This document shows positions 8,213-17,860 of a DNA stretch of 64,000 nt, piece after piece. Every line of letters starts with the position of its first letter. Position 1 is the first letter of the stretch. The notes below the pieces were generated by a model. It had not been told where the DNA came from. It was given only the letters and a program-made list of their open reading frames with translations, and made no database searches. Source of the DNA: Haloarcula rubra (GTDB lineage: Archaea; Halobacteriota; Halobacteria; Halobacteriales; Haloarculaceae); the NCBI RefSeq assembly GCF_019599465.1, contig NZ_RKLR01000005.1, positions 62,001 to 126,000 of the forward strand, written 5' to 3'. The position numbers and the translations under genes were made by a program.

Positions 8213-9976
8213 ATGGTGAGCACGCTCACGTGGGTCCTCGCCGGCGTCGTCGCCTACACGCTGGTGGCGATGGCACTGAAGGCCCGCGGTGTGGTTCCCG
8301 ATTTCATCCGTTTCAGCGGTCCGATAACGACGATTCACACGCAGAAGGGGAAGATTCTCCTGGAGCGGCTAGCCAGACCCAAGCGGTTCTGGCGGGCCTG
8401 GACCAACGTCGGGTTCGGCGTCGCGTTAGTCGTGATGGTTGGGTCGTTCCTACTGGTCGTCCTCGGTGCGTATCAGGCCGTGGTCGACCCCCAACCCTCA
8501 CAGCTCACCGAACCCCGAAACGTCCTCGTGATTCCGGGCGTCAACGACTTCCTCCCCCTGTCCGTCGCACCCGAGATCGTCGCCGGGTTCGCCATCACGC
8601 TGCTGGTCCACGAGGGCGGGCACGGCCTCCTCTGTCGGGTGGGCGACATCGACATCGAGTCGATGGGTATCGCGAGCGTCGCGCTCGTCCCGCTCGGCGC
8701 GTTCGTCGAACCCGACGAGGAGGGCGTCCAGAAGGCGGACCGCGGGGCGCAGGCTCGGATGTACGTCGCCGGCGTGACGAACAACTTCGCCGTCGCGTTG
8801 CTGTGTCTGGCGCTGTTGTTCGGCCCCGTCGTCGGCGCCATCTCCGTCGTCGGCGGCGTCCCCATCGGCGGGACGCTCCCCCAGTCGCCGGCCGACGAGG
8901 CCGGCATCGACAGCGGTGCCGTCATCACGACCGTCGACGGCCAGCCGGTCGCGAACAGTAGCGAACTCGACCGGCGACTCGAACGGGCCGGCGGCACCGT
9001 CGACGTGGGCCTCCGCGACGGCGAGACCAGAACTGTCAGGCGGTCGGTGGTGGTCAATAGCGCCGTCGAGGGAAGTCCGCTGGGCATCAACCAGACCGTC
9101 GTCGCCGTGAACGGGACGGAGGTCAGGACGACGACCCAGTTCCGCGAGGCGGTCGAGAACCGGAGCGTCGCGACGTTCACGCTGGACGACGGTGAGACGG
9201 TCACGACGCCCGTGGGCGGCTACGCCCTCGTCGCCGAAGACGGCCCGCTCGCAGCCGAGGGTGCTCCGATCGGCCAGGCGCTGTACATCACCAGCGTCGA
9301 CGGCCAGCGGACGCCCAACGCCAGCGCCGTCTTCGGGTCGCTCTCGGACTCCGGACCCGGCGAGGAGGTTCGTATCACCGGCTACACCGGCGGCGAACGG
9401 CAGGTCTACGACGTCACGCTGACCGAACGCTCCGACCTCGACCCGGGCATCGGCGTCGACTACGTCGCTCGCGGGACGAGCGGGTTCACGGTCAACGACT
9501 TCGGGATACAGGCCTACCCCGCGAACACGTTCCTCGCGCTCATCGGTGGGAACCCGGCCGAGGAGACGCGGTTCGACTCGCTCTCCTTCCCGCAGCTCGT
9601 CGGCGCGTCCATCGCCCTGCCGTTCGCGACGGCCGCGCTGGGGTTCCAGTACAACTTCGCGGGCTTCACCGGTATCGCGACGAACTTCTTCACCGTCTCC
9701 GGCCCGCTGAGCGTCCTCGGGACCGGCGGCGTGTTCCTGCTCGCGAACCTCCTGTTCTGGACCGGGTGGATAAACCTCGTCGCCGGGCAGTTCAACCTCG
9801 TGCCGACGTATCCGCTGGATGGGGGCCACATCCTGCGCGTCTGCTCGGAGTCGGTCGTCTCCAGACTCCCGATTTCGAACCGGCGGCGCGTCGTGACGAC
9901 GACGACGCTCGGCATCTCGCTCGCGATGATAGGCAGTCTCGTGTTCATCATCGCCGCACCCCAGCTACTGGGGTGA
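8213..9976 (+). CDS. Site-2 protease family protein with PDZ domains
   Basis: A 587-residue membrane protease. It has an N-terminal helix, a zinc motif HEGGH (133-137) inside a membrane segment, then a large extracytoplasmic insert with two or three PDZ-like repeats (GTLPQSPADEAGIDSGAVI near 220, GSPLGINQTVVAVNG near 290, and GAPIGQALYITSVDG near 345), and a C-terminal membrane block with the second metal motif PLDGGH near 545. This is the layout of haloarchaeal S2P/RseP-like proteins, where PDZ domains gate substrate access. Glu replaces the usual residue in HExxH as HEGGH, which keeps both His ligands and the Glu. It stands alone between lysS and argS. Confidence 0.9.
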   Translation: MVSTLTWVLAGVVAYTLVAMALKARGVVPDFIRFSGPITTIHTQKGKILLERLARPKRFWRAWTNVGFGVALVVMVGSFLLVVLGAYQAVVDPQPSQLTEPRNVLVIPGVNDFLPLSVAPEIVAGFAITLLVHEGGHGLLCRVGDIDIESMGIASVALVPLGAFVEPDEEGVQKADRGAQARMYVAGVTNNFAVALLCLALLFGPVVGAISVVGGVPIGGTLPQSPADEAGIDSGAVITTVDGQPVANSSELDRRLERAGGTVDVGLRDGETRTVRRSVVVNSAVEGSPLGINQTVVAVNGTEVRTTTQFREAVENRSVATFTLDDGETVTTPVGGYALVAEDGPLAAEGAPIGQALYITSVDGQRTPNASAVFGSLSDSGPGEEVRITGYTGGERQVYDVTLTERSDLDPGIGVDYVARGTSGFTVNDFGIQAYPANTFLALIGGNPAEETRFDSLSFPQLVGASIALPFATAALGFQYNFAGFTGIATNFFTVSGPLSVLGTGGVFLLANLLFWTGWINLVAGQFNLVPTYPLDGGHILRVCSESVVSRLPISNRRRVVTTTTLGISLAMIGSLVFIIAAPQLLG

Positions 9977-10071
9977 CGGGGGCGGCGGTCCGCGGCACCC
10001 GCCGCCGGTCGCCACACCACGCCGCTACTCCGCTTCGTTAAGGCTAAATCGGGGCCTCCGATACACCCGGT

Positions 10072-11808
10072 ATGTTTCTACAGATGCGTGCGGAGGTCGA
10101 GGACGCCCTCGAAGCCGCACTGGACACCCTCGACCTCCCGACGGAGGACCTCGGTATCGAGGAACCGCCGGAAGACGTCGACGCCGTCCTCGCGTCGAGC
10201 GCGGCGTTCCGACTCGCCGGCGAGGTCGGTGCGCCGCCGCCGAAGGTCGCGGCCGACGTCGCCGACGCCATCGACGTCGACTCGCTGACCTACGTCAGTG
10301 CCGCCACGACGCAGGGACCGTACGTCAACTTCCTCCCGAGCGACGCCTACTTCGCCGAGACGCTCGACGCGGCGACCGACGACGACTTCGGCCGCCTCCC
10401 GGACCGCGAGACGAGCGTCGTCGTCGAACACACCTCCGCGAACCCGACCGGCCCGGTCCACGTCGGCCGAGCGCGCAACCCGATCATCGGCGACGCCGTC
10501 GCCCGTGTGCTCGACTACGCCGGCTACGACGTCGACCGGCACTACTACGTCAACGACGCCGGCCGCCAGATAGCGGTGTTCACGTGGGCCTACGAGACGT
10601 TCGACGAGTCCGACCTCCCCGAACCCGAACGTGACTCCCCCGAGTACGAGATGGTCCGCTACTACCGGAAGGGCAACTCGTTCCTCGAAGACGGCGACGC
10701 CGACGAAGTCGAGACGGCCGAAGCCGAGATACAGGCCATCCTGCAGGGCCTAGAGGAGGGCGACGAGGAGACGTACGAGCGCGTCGCCGAAGTCGTCGAC
10801 ACCGTGCTGGGCGGGATGCAGGCGACGCTCGGCCGCCTCCCCGCCGAGTTCGACGAGTTCGTCAAGGAGACGCGGTTCATGCGCGACGGCAGCACCGACG
10901 AACTGGTCGACCGCCTGCAGGGACTCGACTGCGCCGTCTACGAGGACGACGCGTGGCAACTGGACCTGCCCGACTTCGAGAAGAACCTCGTCTTCCTCCG
11001 GTCTGACGGCACCTCGCTGTACACGACGCGTGACCTCGCCCACCACGAGTGGAAGTTCGACAACTACGACCGCGCCGTCACGGTGCTGGGCGAAGACCAC
11101 AAACTGCAGGCCGACCAGCTCTCGGCCGCGCTCGACCTGCTGGGCAACGACACCGACCAGCTCCGGCAGGTGTTCTACTCGTGGGTCAACCTCCCCGAGG
11201 GCGGGATGAGCACCCGCGAGGGGACCGGCATCGACCTCGACGACCTGCTGGACGAGGCCATCGCCCGCGCCCGCGAGGAGGTCGAATCGCGGCTCGACGA
11301 CCGCTCGCGCGGCGAACTAGACGACGAGGACGTAGAACGCATCGCCCATCAGGTCGGTATCGGTGCGGTTCGGTACGACATCGTCTCGAAACAGCCGACG
11401 AAGGGCATCACCTTCGAGTGGGACCGCGCGCTGGACTTCGAGGCCCAGTCCGCCCCCTACGTCCAGTACATCCACGCCCGCTGCTGCGGGATTCTGGACG
11501 AGGTCGAGACGGTCCCGAGCGACGCGGACTTCGACGCGCTGACCGAACCCGAAGCACGGGACCTCCTTCGCGTCATCGCCCAGTTCCCCGCGGTCATCGA
11601 GGAAGCGGCCGAGGACCTCCAGCCCCACAGCGTCGCCACGTACACCCGCACGCTCGCCGAGACGTTCAACGCCTTCTACCGGGAGTGTCCAGTGCTAGAC
11701 GCCGACCCCGAGACGCGGGCGGCACGGCTGGCGCTCGTAGCGGGTACGCGCCACACGGTCGCCAACGCCCTCGACGCCATCGGGGTCGAAGCGCCGACGT
11801 CGATGTGA
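10072..11808 (+). CDS. argS: Arginyl-tRNA synthetase
   Basis: A 578-residue class I synthetase. The N-terminal tRNA-binding (Add1-like) domain covers about residues 1-100. The HIGH motif appears as HVGRARNP near 128, followed by [13 protein letters not shown], a strong ArgRS marker. The KMSKS equivalent is [10 protein letters not shown] near 376. The C-terminal DALR anticodon-binding domain ends around [10 protein letters not shown]. The TATA-like GTTAAGGC lies about 32 bases before the ATG, so the mRNA is probably leaderless. The gene is complete, and its 3' end converges with minD. Confidence 0.97.
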   Translation: MFLQMRAEVEDALEAALDTLDLPTEDLGIEEPPEDVDAVLASSAAFRLAGEVGAPPPKVAADVADAIDVDSLTYVSAATTQGPYVNFLPSDAYFAETLDAATDDDFGRLPDRETSVVVEHTSANPTGPVHVGRARNPIIGDAVARVLDYAGYDVDRHYYVNDAGRQIAVFTWAYETFDESDLPEPERDSPEYEMVRYYRKGNSFLEDGDADEVETAEAEIQAILQGLEEGDEETYERVAEVVDTVLGGMQATLGRLPAEFDEFVKETRFMRDGSTDELVDRLQGLDCAVYEDDAWQLDLPDFEKNLVFLRSDGTSLYTTRDLAHHEWKFDNYDRAVTVLGEDHKLQADQLSAALDLLGNDTDQLRQVFYSWVNLPEGGMSTREGTGIDLDDLLDEAIARAREEVESRLDDRSRGELDDEDVERIAHQVGIGAVRYDIVSKQPTKGITFEWDRALDFEAQSAPYVQYIHARCCGILDEVETVPSDADFDALTEPEARDLLRVIAQFPAVIEEAAEDLQPHSVATYTRTLAETFNAFYRECPVLDADPETRAARLALVAGTRHTVANALDAIGVEAPTSM

Positions 11809-11829
11809 GACGGGGTCGAAGCAGAACGG

Positions 11830-12651
11830 CTAGTTGAACAGGCCGAAGACGCCGCCGCCGGACTCTTCCTCGTCCGTGTCCGCCTCCGTTACCTCCTCCT
11901 CGTCGACGAACCAACTGTCGTCGACGATGGTGTCGACGTCCTCCTCGACGGTCGCCCCCTCGAAGAACAGGCCTTCGAGCGCGTCGGTCAGGCGGAGGTA
12001 GGCGTCGGCGGCGGGGCTCTCGGGCCGGTTGAGGACCAGTGGCTCGTCCGTCGTCGCCTGCGGGTCGTCGGGGACGACGGCCAGCAACGGGAACTCCAAC
12101 CGGTCGGCGATGGCGGCGACGTCCGTGTGCCGGGTGACGCGGTTGATGATGGCGCCGATGACCTCGCCGTCGATGCGCTCGGCGAGTTCGGCGGTCTTGA
12201 CGGTGTCACCGACGGCGACGTCGTCGGGCGTGGTCACGAGGACGATGCCGTCGGCCAGTCCCAGCGGGACCGCCACTTCGTGACTCAGCCCCGCACCGGT
12301 GTCGATGAGGACGACGTCGTAGGCGTTACGCAGTGTCTTGATGACCTTCCGGAGTTTCGCCGGGTCGGCGTCGGCGAACGCCTCTAGGGACTGCTCGCCG
12401 GGGATGACCGTCAGACCACCGGCGGCGTCCGTGAGCGCCTCGCTGACCGCCGCGTTGCCCGCCAGAATCTCGTGGAGGCTCTGCTCGGGTTCGACCGCCA
12501 GCATCGCACCGAGGTTCGCCATCCCGAGGTCCGCGTCGACGACGGCCACGTCGTACCCGAGTTCCTGCAGACCGGCACCGACGTTGACCGCGGTCGTCGT
12601 CTTCCCGACGCCGCCTTTTCCGCCCGCGACAGTACATACGTACCCCGCCAT
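11830..12651 (-). CDS. minD: MinD/ParA-family P-loop ATPase
   Basis: A 273-residue ATPase with the deviant Walker A GGKGGVGKTTT (residues 10-20), Walker B-type VLIDTGAGL and the switch region VVDADLGMANLG. MinD-like proteins dimerise on ATP and position other proteins; haloarchaea carry several paralogues linked to cell shape, archaella and chemoreceptor placement. The C-terminus has an acidic tail of about 40 residues ending in GGGVFGLFN, which could be a membrane or partner contact. A strong TATA box (TTTATATG on the minus strand, 12683-12690) lies about 36 bases upstream. Which MinD paralogue this is cannot be decided here. Confidence 0.9.
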   Translation of the reverse strand: MAGYVCTVAGGKGGVGKTTTAVNVGAGLQELGYDVAVVDADLGMANLGAMLAVEPEQSLHEILAGNAAVSEALTDAAGGLTVIPGEQSLEAFADADPAKLRKVIKTLRNAYDVVLIDTGAGLSHEVAVPLGLADGIVLVTTPDDVAVGDTVKTAELAERIDGEVIGAIINRVTRHTDVAAIADRLEFPLLAVVPDDPQATTDEPLVLNRPESPAADAYLRLTDALEGLFFEGATVEEDVDTIVDDSWFVDEEEVTEADTDEEESGGGVFGLFN

Positions 12652-12660
12652 AATCTGATT

Positions 12661-12810
12661 GTGTGTCCCCTGTACGGGAACTCATATAAACCCGGCTGTC
12701 CCTGCGCCGGAGTACCACACCGTGGTCGGGAGTTCGAGTCCACGGAGTTACGACACGGCGCCGAGTGTCCCGACTGCGGCGGGCCACCGGAGCCGGGCTG
12801 GCAGGAGTGA
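12661..12810 (+). other. Possible zinc-ribbon microprotein or its remnant
   Basis: A plus-strand frame of 49 codons beginning at a GTG and containing CPCAG (residues 13-17) and CPDCGG (36-41), ending in WQE. From about 12712 onwards codon use looks coding and the text resembles small haloarchaeal CPxCG zinc-ribbon proteins. The first half runs through the minD promoter and has codons that are rare elsewhere in the window (TCA, TAT, AAA, TTA), and no ATG precedes the first Cys pair in frame. It may be a decayed gene, a gene with a non-standard start, or chance. Confidence 0.3.
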
Positions 12811-12854
12811 CGACGAGATGGGGCTCCTGCACTGTCCGGTGGCTCCGGCGCCGC

Positions 12855-13283
12855 TCACACACGCAGGTGTGCCGGCGGGTCGAAGGCTTCGAGTTGCTCC
12901 AGGAGTCCCAGTCGGTCGGCTTCGAGCCAGATCTCCGCGATTTCGTCGTCGTCGATTCGATACATGACGAGTCCCGTCCACTCGACGGTGTGACCGGTCG
13001 GTTCGATACCCTGATAGGTCCCCGAGTGAGTTCCGTTGACGGTGTATCTGACGACCACCTTGTCGTCCTGGGCGACGACGTGGTCCGTCCGTCCCGCGTA
13101 GTCCGGGAACGCCTCGAAGTGGACGTCGAGGAACTCCAGTATCTCGTCGACGCCACGCAGTGTCTCGTGGGGGCCGTGTTCGACCACGTCGTCGGCGAGG
13201 ATGTCGGTCATCGCCTCGCGGTCACGCCGGTTGAACGCGTCGAGATACCGTCGAACGAGTTCCGTGTTGGCTTCTGTGGACAT
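12855..13283 (-). CDS. SnoaL-like ester cyclase/NTF2-fold protein
   Basis: A 142-residue protein with the SnoaL/NTF2-like cone fold pattern. The N-terminal helix NTELVRRYLDAFNRRD leads into MTDILADDVVEHGP, followed by strands with FPDYAGRTDHVVAQDDKVVVR and GIEPTGHTVEWTGLVMYR. The family includes polyketide cyclases and many proteins of unknown role that act on small hydrophobic molecules. The ATG at 13283 is chosen because a Shine-Dalgarno GAGGT lies six bases upstream and the N-terminal helix begins right after it. There is no operon partner, and the substrate is unknown. Confidence 0.85.
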   Translation of the reverse strand: MSTEANTELVRRYLDAFNRRDREAMTDILADDVVEHGPHETLRGVDEILEFLDVHFEAFPDYAGRTDHVVAQDDKVVVRYTVNGTHSGTYQGIEPTGHTVEWTGLVMYRIDDDEIAEIWLEADRLGLLEQLEAFDPPAHLRV

Positions 13284-13586
13284 TGTCGTACCTCGTGAGC
13301 GCCCTGCCGAGAACGTCGCCGTACGACGAGTGCCGTCGGTGCGCACCTCGGACATCGAACGCCACCACGTTAACTGTTAGCACGCGACAATTTCGCCGGC
13401 TCCGAGTCCGTCGACCGACGCCGTCCAGATGCTCGCCGTCACGCGGCACTCCCGCTGACCGGTACGCAGGCGCACACGCCGCCGGTCCACGACTCGTTCC
13501 ACCCCGTTCGCTCTCCGAGGGCGCTCCCGTTTGTCGCGTCCCTCGCTGTCAACAGGTTCTTACGCAACGTCGGCGAAAACAGAGTA
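13284..13586. other. 303-base divergent intergenic region
   Basis: This lies between the SnoaL-like gene and prf1. I see a Shine-Dalgarno for the minus gene (13290-13294), an AT-richer patch ACGTTAACTGTTAG (13367-13380) that could hold its promoter, and TTCTTACG about 30 bases before prf1. No ORF with halophilic codon use and no RNA structure was recognised. Confidence 0.45.
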
Positions 13587-14840
13587 ATGAGCGAGCAGGA
13601 AGGACAGGAGCAGTCGGACAAACAGAAGTACGAGTTCCGGAAGGTAATCGAGGAACTCAAAGGCTACCAGGGCTCGGGGACACAACTCGTCTCTATCTAC
13701 GTTCCCGAGGACAAGCAGCTGAGCGACGTCGTCGCCCACGTCACCCAGGAGCACTCCGAGGCATCGAACATCAAGTCGAAGGACACCCGCACCGCCGTGC
13801 AGGACGCCTTGACCTCCATCAAGGACCGTCTGCGCTACTACGACAATCCGCCAGAGAACGGGATGGTGTTGTTCTCCGGCGCTATCGACACCGGGGGCGG
13901 CCGCACCGACATGGTGACGAAGGTGCTGGAGAGCCCGCCGGACCCCATCCAGTCGTTCCGGTATCACTGCGACTCGAACTTCCTCACCGGACCGCTGGAG
14001 GAGATGCTGGCCGACAAGGGCCTGTTCGGCCTCGTCGTGCTGGACCGGCGCGAGGCCAACGTCGGGTGGCTCAAGGGCAAGCGCGTCGAACCCGTCAAGT
14101 CCGCCTCCTCGCTGGTGCCCGGGAAACAGCGGAAAGGTGGACAGTCCGCCCAGCGATTCGCCCGCCTCCGTCTGGAAGCCATCGACAACTTCTATCAGGA
14201 GGTGGCCGGGATGGCCAACGAACTGTTCGTCCCCGACCGTCACGAGATGGACGGCGTCCTCGTCGGCGGCCCCTCGCCGACGAAAGACGAGTTCCTCGAC
14301 GGCGACTACCTCCACCACGAACTGCAGGACATGGTGCTGGGGAAGTTCGACGTGGCCTACACCGACGAGTCCGGCCTCTACGACCTCGTCGACGCCGCCG
14401 ACGAGGTGCTGGCCCAGCACGAGATGCTGGAGGACAAGCAGGTCATGGAGGAGTTCTTCAAGCAACTCCACGACGGCGACAAGGCCACCTACGGGTTCGA
14501 CCAGACGCGGCAGAACCTCAACATGGGCGCCGTCGAGACGCTCCTCATCTCCGAGGACCTCCGGAAGGACGTCGTCGCCTACACCTGCGAGAACGGCCAC
14601 GACGAGTTCGACCTAATCGACAGCAGCAAGGCCACGCCCGACCACGACTGTACGCGGTGTGCCGCGAGCGTCGACGCCGAGGAGGGCGAGCGCGAGGACG
14701 CCATCGACCATCTGATGGAACTGGCCGAACAGCGCGGGACCGAGACGATGTTCATCTCGACGGACTTCGAGAAGGGCGAACAACTCCTGACCGCCTTCGG
14801 CGGCGTCGCCGGACTGCTCCGGTACTCGACCGGCGTCTAA
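13587..14840 (+). CDS. prf1: Peptide chain release factor aRF1
   Basis: A 417-residue archaeal class 1 release factor that reads all three stop codons and triggers peptide release. Stop-codon recognition residues NIKS are at 61-64, with the YxCxxxF element seen as YHCDSNF near 129-135. The peptidyl-transferase-reaching GGQ is at 184-186 in KGGQSAQRF. The C-terminal domain carries CENGHDE and CTRCAAS, two Cys motifs of a zinc minidomain. All key residues are present and the length matches archaeal aRF1. The TATA-like TTCTTACG is about 28-30 bases upstream. Confidence 0.97.
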   Translation: MSEQEGQEQSDKQKYEFRKVIEELKGYQGSGTQLVSIYVPEDKQLSDVVAHVTQEHSEASNIKSKDTRTAVQDALTSIKDRLRYYDNPPENGMVLFSGAIDTGGGRTDMVTKVLESPPDPIQSFRYHCDSNFLTGPLEEMLADKGLFGLVVLDRREANVGWLKGKRVEPVKSASSLVPGKQRKGGQSAQRFARLRLEAIDNFYQEVAGMANELFVPDRHEMDGVLVGGPSPTKDEFLDGDYLHHELQDMVLGKFDVAYTDESGLYDLVDAADEVLAQHEMLEDKQVMEEFFKQLHDGDKATYGFDQTRQNLNMGAVETLLISEDLRKDVVAYTCENGHDEFDLIDSSKATPDHDCTRCAASVDAEEGEREDAIDHLMELAEQRGTETMFISTDFEKGEQLLTAFGGVAGLLRYSTGV

Positions 14841-15008
14841 GCACCGTCCGACGCCGACCCGTCGGCACCGTCCGCGACCCGGATTTTCGACAGCTAAGCA
14901 CCGATTACCGACCGGTCGACGGCGAGGACCGACCGTCGGGCGGCCCAAAGATGGTCCTACTCGGAGTGGCGCCTCGATAACAATACGGCCGCTACCTGAC
15001 CGAACGGT

Positions 15009-16274
15009 ATGCGCCGCAAACCGGCCGCGGGACCCGGCACTGCCGTGCTGTACTGTCTCCTCGGACTCGGGCTGTGTGTCGGCCTCACACTGGCCGGCAC
15101 GGGCCTCGCACAGCAGTCGACCGACGGTGGGACGCCGGTGTCGTCGTGTACCGTGGTCGACGACCCCGGCCGGTACGAACTGACCGCGAACCTCTCGGCC
15201 GAGACGGGCGTCTGTCTGTACGTCCGGTCGGACGACGTGACCATCGACGGGAACGGGCACGCCGTCACTGGGAGCGGGACCGCCAACGGGACCGGCATCC
15301 TCGTGTTCAACGGGACCGCCGACCAGCGCCGCCGTGGCCCCGAACTGTCGAACGTCACCGTCCGTGACGTGCGCGTCGATGGCTGGGGGACCGGCGTCGC
15401 GTTCGGCGTCTTCGCCCGCGACGGTCCCCGGGCGACGCTCCGGAACGTCACCGCGAGCAGCAACCGGTTCGGCGTCCGTCTGCTGGACGCCGACGGGTCG
15501 ACGCTCCGCAACGTCACCGCGACCGGCGGGTCCGACGGACTCGTCCTCTGGGAGACGGCCGACGTCCGCGCCACGGATATCGTGGTAGCCGGGAACGACG
15601 ACACCGGCCTGTATCTGGCACAGGAGGTCACGAACGGGACGTTCCGCCGTGTGACTGCGGTCGACAACGACGACGAGGGTGTCTACTTCTCGACGTCCGT
15701 CGCCCGGAACCGACTGTCCGAGGCGCGCGTGATGGCCAACCGCGGCCCCGGTATCGAGTTCGCCGACAGCGACCGGAACGTCGTCGAGAACGCGACGGTG
15801 GTGGGTAACAGCGGCCCCGGCGTCCTGAGCGACCCCGCGAACGCGGACCGCCTCAGGAACGTGACGGTTCGGGACAACGGTGGCGGTGCCTACCTGAGCA
15901 GGAGTGCCGTCGGCGGCGTCGTCGCCGAGAACGTCCGCCTCGGTACCCGGACGACGGTCGACTGGACCAGCGGGGTCGAGCGGGTAGCCGTGGTGTCCCC
16001 ACCACCCGTCTCGCCAGCGAACACGACTGTTGTCAGCGACAGCGTGCGTATCGGAACGGCCGACGGGCGCAACGCCACGGTCGACGTTCGTCTCGGCTAC
16101 GACCGGCAGGCAGTCACGCGGACGGGCGAGCGCGTCGCACTCTGGCAGTGGACGGCCGGGAACTGGACGCGTCGCTCGAACGCGACGGTCGACGAACGCA
16201 CGGGCACGGTCTCCGGGTCGGTCGGCGGCGACGGCGTCGTCGCCGTCCTGTCCGGTGGTGACGATACGAACTGA
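15009..16274 (+). CDS. Secreted right-handed beta-helix (NosD-like) protein
   Basis: A 421-residue exported protein. Residues 14-38 form a hydrophobic signal segment ending near AQQ. It is followed by the common haloarchaeal motif DDPGRYELTANLS and DDVTIDGNGHAVTGSG, then about ten 22-24-residue repeats with the pattern LRNVTxxxN/DGVxL, which stack into a right-handed parallel beta helix. Asn-x-Thr/Ser sequons are abundant, so surface N-glycosylation is likely. The C-terminal 100 residues form a separate beta-rich domain. Members resemble NosD/CASH-domain carbohydrate-binding proteins; I see no catalytic signature that would name a substrate. ATG 15009 has a TATA-like GATAACAATA about 29 bases upstream. 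Confidence 0.82.
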   Translation: MRRKPAAGPGTAVLYCLLGLGLCVGLTLAGTGLAQQSTDGGTPVSSCTVVDDPGRYELTANLSAETGVCLYVRSDDVTIDGNGHAVTGSGTANGTGILVFNGTADQRRRGPELSNVTVRDVRVDGWGTGVAFGVFARDGPRATLRNVTASSNRFGVRLLDADGSTLRNVTATGGSDGLVLWETADVRATDIVVAGNDDTGLYLAQEVTNGTFRRVTAVDNDDEGVYFSTSVARNRLSEARVMANRGPGIEFADSDRNVVENATVVGNSGPGVLSDPANADRLRNVTVRDNGGGAYLSRSAVGGVVAENVRLGTRTTVDWTSGVERVAVVSPPPVSPANTTVVSDSVRIGTADGRNATVDVRLGYDRQAVTRTGERVALWQWTAGNWTRRSNATVDERTGTVSGSVGGDGVVAVLSGGDDTN

Positions 16275-16311
16275 GACGCGACTGCCACGACGCTGGTCGG
16301 GGAGTCAGAAT

Positions 16312-16354
16312 GGGGAACGGGGGTGGACGGGACGGCGTAGTGGGGGTAGTGGGG
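16312..16354 (+). repeat. G-run cluster (possible G-quadruplex) between convergent genes
   Basis: Within 43 bases there are five G runs: GGGG (16312-16315), GGGGG (16319-16323), GGG (16329-16331), GGGGG (16342-16346) and GGGG (16351-16354). The loops are 3, 5, 10 and 4 bases. It sits just after the beta-helix stop codon. In such a GC-rich genome chance is possible. Confidence 0.35.
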
Positions 16355-16453
16355 AGACCGCCCGTCCGCGAAGGGATACACACGCTCGGATACTGCACTT
16401 GGATACAGTCGCCGTCACCACTAACTCGTTGTACCTAACTAGTGAGGTTCAGT

Positions 16454-16846
16454 TCAGAGTAACTGTTCGAGCTGGTGGCGTCGGCGCGCGAGGTCGACGT
16501 GGGCGTCGTCGCCGTAGCTGTCGGCCAGTCGGTCGACGACGAGCAGCGGGTCGGTCCCGGCCCGTTCGACGCGTTCGAGCAGCGCCGTGATCTCCTGTCG
16601 GTGGAGCGCCAGCGAGTCCAGCAACCCCAGCAACAGCACCATCGGGACGCCGGCCGCGGCGTCGCTGGGCATCGCGTCGTCGAGCGTCGTCAAGTCGGGC
16701 GTCGACTCGGGCGGGTCCTCGGACGGCCCCATCGCCAGACAGATCCGACAGATGGTCGCGCCAGTGGCGTTTCCGGGGAGGTACTCGCGGAGTTCGGCGG
16801 GCACTGGGACGGCGAGCGTCTCGCCACCACACTCGGCACAGGACAT
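16454..16846 (-). CDS. DUF6276-like zinc-ribbon protein
   Basis: A 130-residue haloarchaeal protein with CAEC at residues 3-6 and CRIC near 33-36, which together can form one zinc ribbon. After this, a PE/D-rich linker leads into a helical domain with VPMVLLLGLLDSLALHRQEI and DPLLVVDRLADSYGDDAHVDL. I recall this arrangement as DUF6276, of unknown function and restricted to haloarchaea. The gene ends 39 bp downstream of the atpD 3' side neighbour and is transcribed in the same direction. Function not assignable. Confidence 0.78.
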   Translation of the reverse strand: MSCAECGGETLAVPVPAELREYLPGNATGATICRICLAMGPSEDPPESTPDLTTLDDAMPSDAAAGVPMVLLLGLLDSLALHRQEITALLERVERAGTDPLLVVDRLADSYGDDAHVDLARRRHQLEQLL

Positions 16847-16885
16847 AGAGAACAGACGGACGGCGTGTGGATAGGCGTACCGGCC

Positions 16886-17578
16886 TCAGTCGTCCGCGGC
16901 CAGCGGTTCGACTTCCTCGTCTTCTTCTTCCTCGGCGGCGAGCGCGTCCTCCTCTTCCTCCTTCTTGGCCTTGATCTTCTTCATCCGGAATATCTCCTCA
17001 CGCTCCTGTTCTTCGAGCTTCTGCTCGATGTACTCCTTGTTGTCGTAGAGGTCCGGGAGCAGTTTGAACTCCAGCGCGTTGACACGGCGCTTCGTCGTCT
17101 CTATCTCCTCTAGCATCTTCTTCATCGCCGTCTCGACTTCGGCCGCGAGGATGATGTTCTCGATGAGTTCCTCGTAGGCGTCGGCCGCCTCGTCGATGCG
17201 GGCGGAGGTCCCCATCACGCCGTATCCGCGCTCGTCCAGCGACTTGCGGACGCCTTTCGAGTCGATCTGCGGGACGACGACGCCCATGATGTTCTTCGAC
17301 TGGGTGGTCAGTTCGGGGTGCTCTTTCAGTGCGGCCGCCGCGCCCCGGACGGCGACGTCGCCCTCCATCGCACGGGCCATGTTGATGGCACGCTGTGCGC
17401 GGTCGTAGGAGTCGTCTAGGTCGTCACGGACGTCCTGTGCCTGGTCGAGGATGTCCATGAACTCCATGATGAGGCCGTCACGCTTCTTCTCCAGCGTGTC
17501 GTGCCCACGCTCGGAGAGCTCGATGCGGTCCTCTATCTGCATCAAGTTCTTCCGGGTGGGTTTGACGTCCTTCGCCAT
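16886..17578 (-). CDS. atpD: A/V-type ATP synthase subunit D
   Basis: A 230-residue central-stalk subunit forming the long coiled-coil rotor that turns inside the A3B3 head. The N-terminal [17 protein letters not shown] and the C-terminal [17 protein letters not shown] are family hallmarks; both long helices are present. A halophilic acidic tail (about 25 Glu/Asp-rich residues) ends the protein. Unusually it is cut off from the main operon by the rhodopsin gene and has its own TATA-like GTTAACTGG about 28 bases upstream (17604-17612), so D may be transcribed separately from the other subunits. Confidence 0.96.
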   Translation of the reverse strand: MAKDVKPTRKNLMQIEDRIELSERGHDTLEKKRDGLIMEFMDILDQAQDVRDDLDDSYDRAQRAINMARAMEGDVAVRGAAAALKEHPELTTQSKNIMGVVVPQIDSKGVRKSLDERGYGVMGTSARIDEAADAYEELIENIILAAEVETAMKKMLEEIETTKRRVNALEFKLLPDLYDNKEYIEQKLEEQEREEIFRMKKIKAKKEEEEDALAAEEEEDEEVEPLAADD

Positions 17579-17580
17579 TA

Positions 17581-17627
17581 CCGGGCCGTTTCGGGCGTAG
17601 CCAGTTAACCGTTTTCAGTCGGCCCGG
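17581..17627 (-). promoter_or_regulatory. atpD promoter flanked by an 8-bp inverted repeat
   Basis: The element GTTAAC (17604-17609) sits about 28 bases before the atpD ATG. It lies inside an inverted repeat, CCGGGCCG (17581-17588) and CGGCCCGG (17620-17627). The repeat could bind a regulator or be chance in GC-rich DNA. Confidence 0.45.
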
Positions 17628-17815
17628 GGCGATAGCGGTGGCTATCCGGTGTGGACGGCGAAAAAGCGGGGGTCGACCGCTCGTCGGGCACTGCGCGACG
17701 CCTGTCGTCGAGCCCCGCGACGGCTGGTTAGCCGGATGGAGGCGGTCTGCCGTCACTGCCCACCATCCCCGCGACGGGACTCGGAGTGAGTCCCCGCGGT
17801 CTACCGTTCTATCGA

Positions 17816-17845
17816 CGCGAGGACCGCTCGAAGCGGCGTCCTCGC
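17816..17845 (-). terminator. Hairpin just downstream of the rhodopsin gene
   Basis: GCGAGGAC (17816-17823) pairs with GTCCTCGC (17838-17845), and the inner CGCT/AGCG can extend the stem with a small bulge. It begins 15 bases after the rhodopsin stop codon. No long T tract follows, so it may stabilise the mRNA 3' end and not stop transcription. Confidence 0.45.
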
Positions 17846-17860
17846 TCCGCTCGAGTCACC

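Noticed and set aside
12724-12749. tRNA-like T-arm text (GAGTTCGAGTCC) near the minD promoter
   Set aside because: The flanking bases do not give a 5-bp T stem with a 7-base loop, and no acceptor or anticodon arm is present. The only pairing, CCGTGG with CCACGG, has a 14-base loop.
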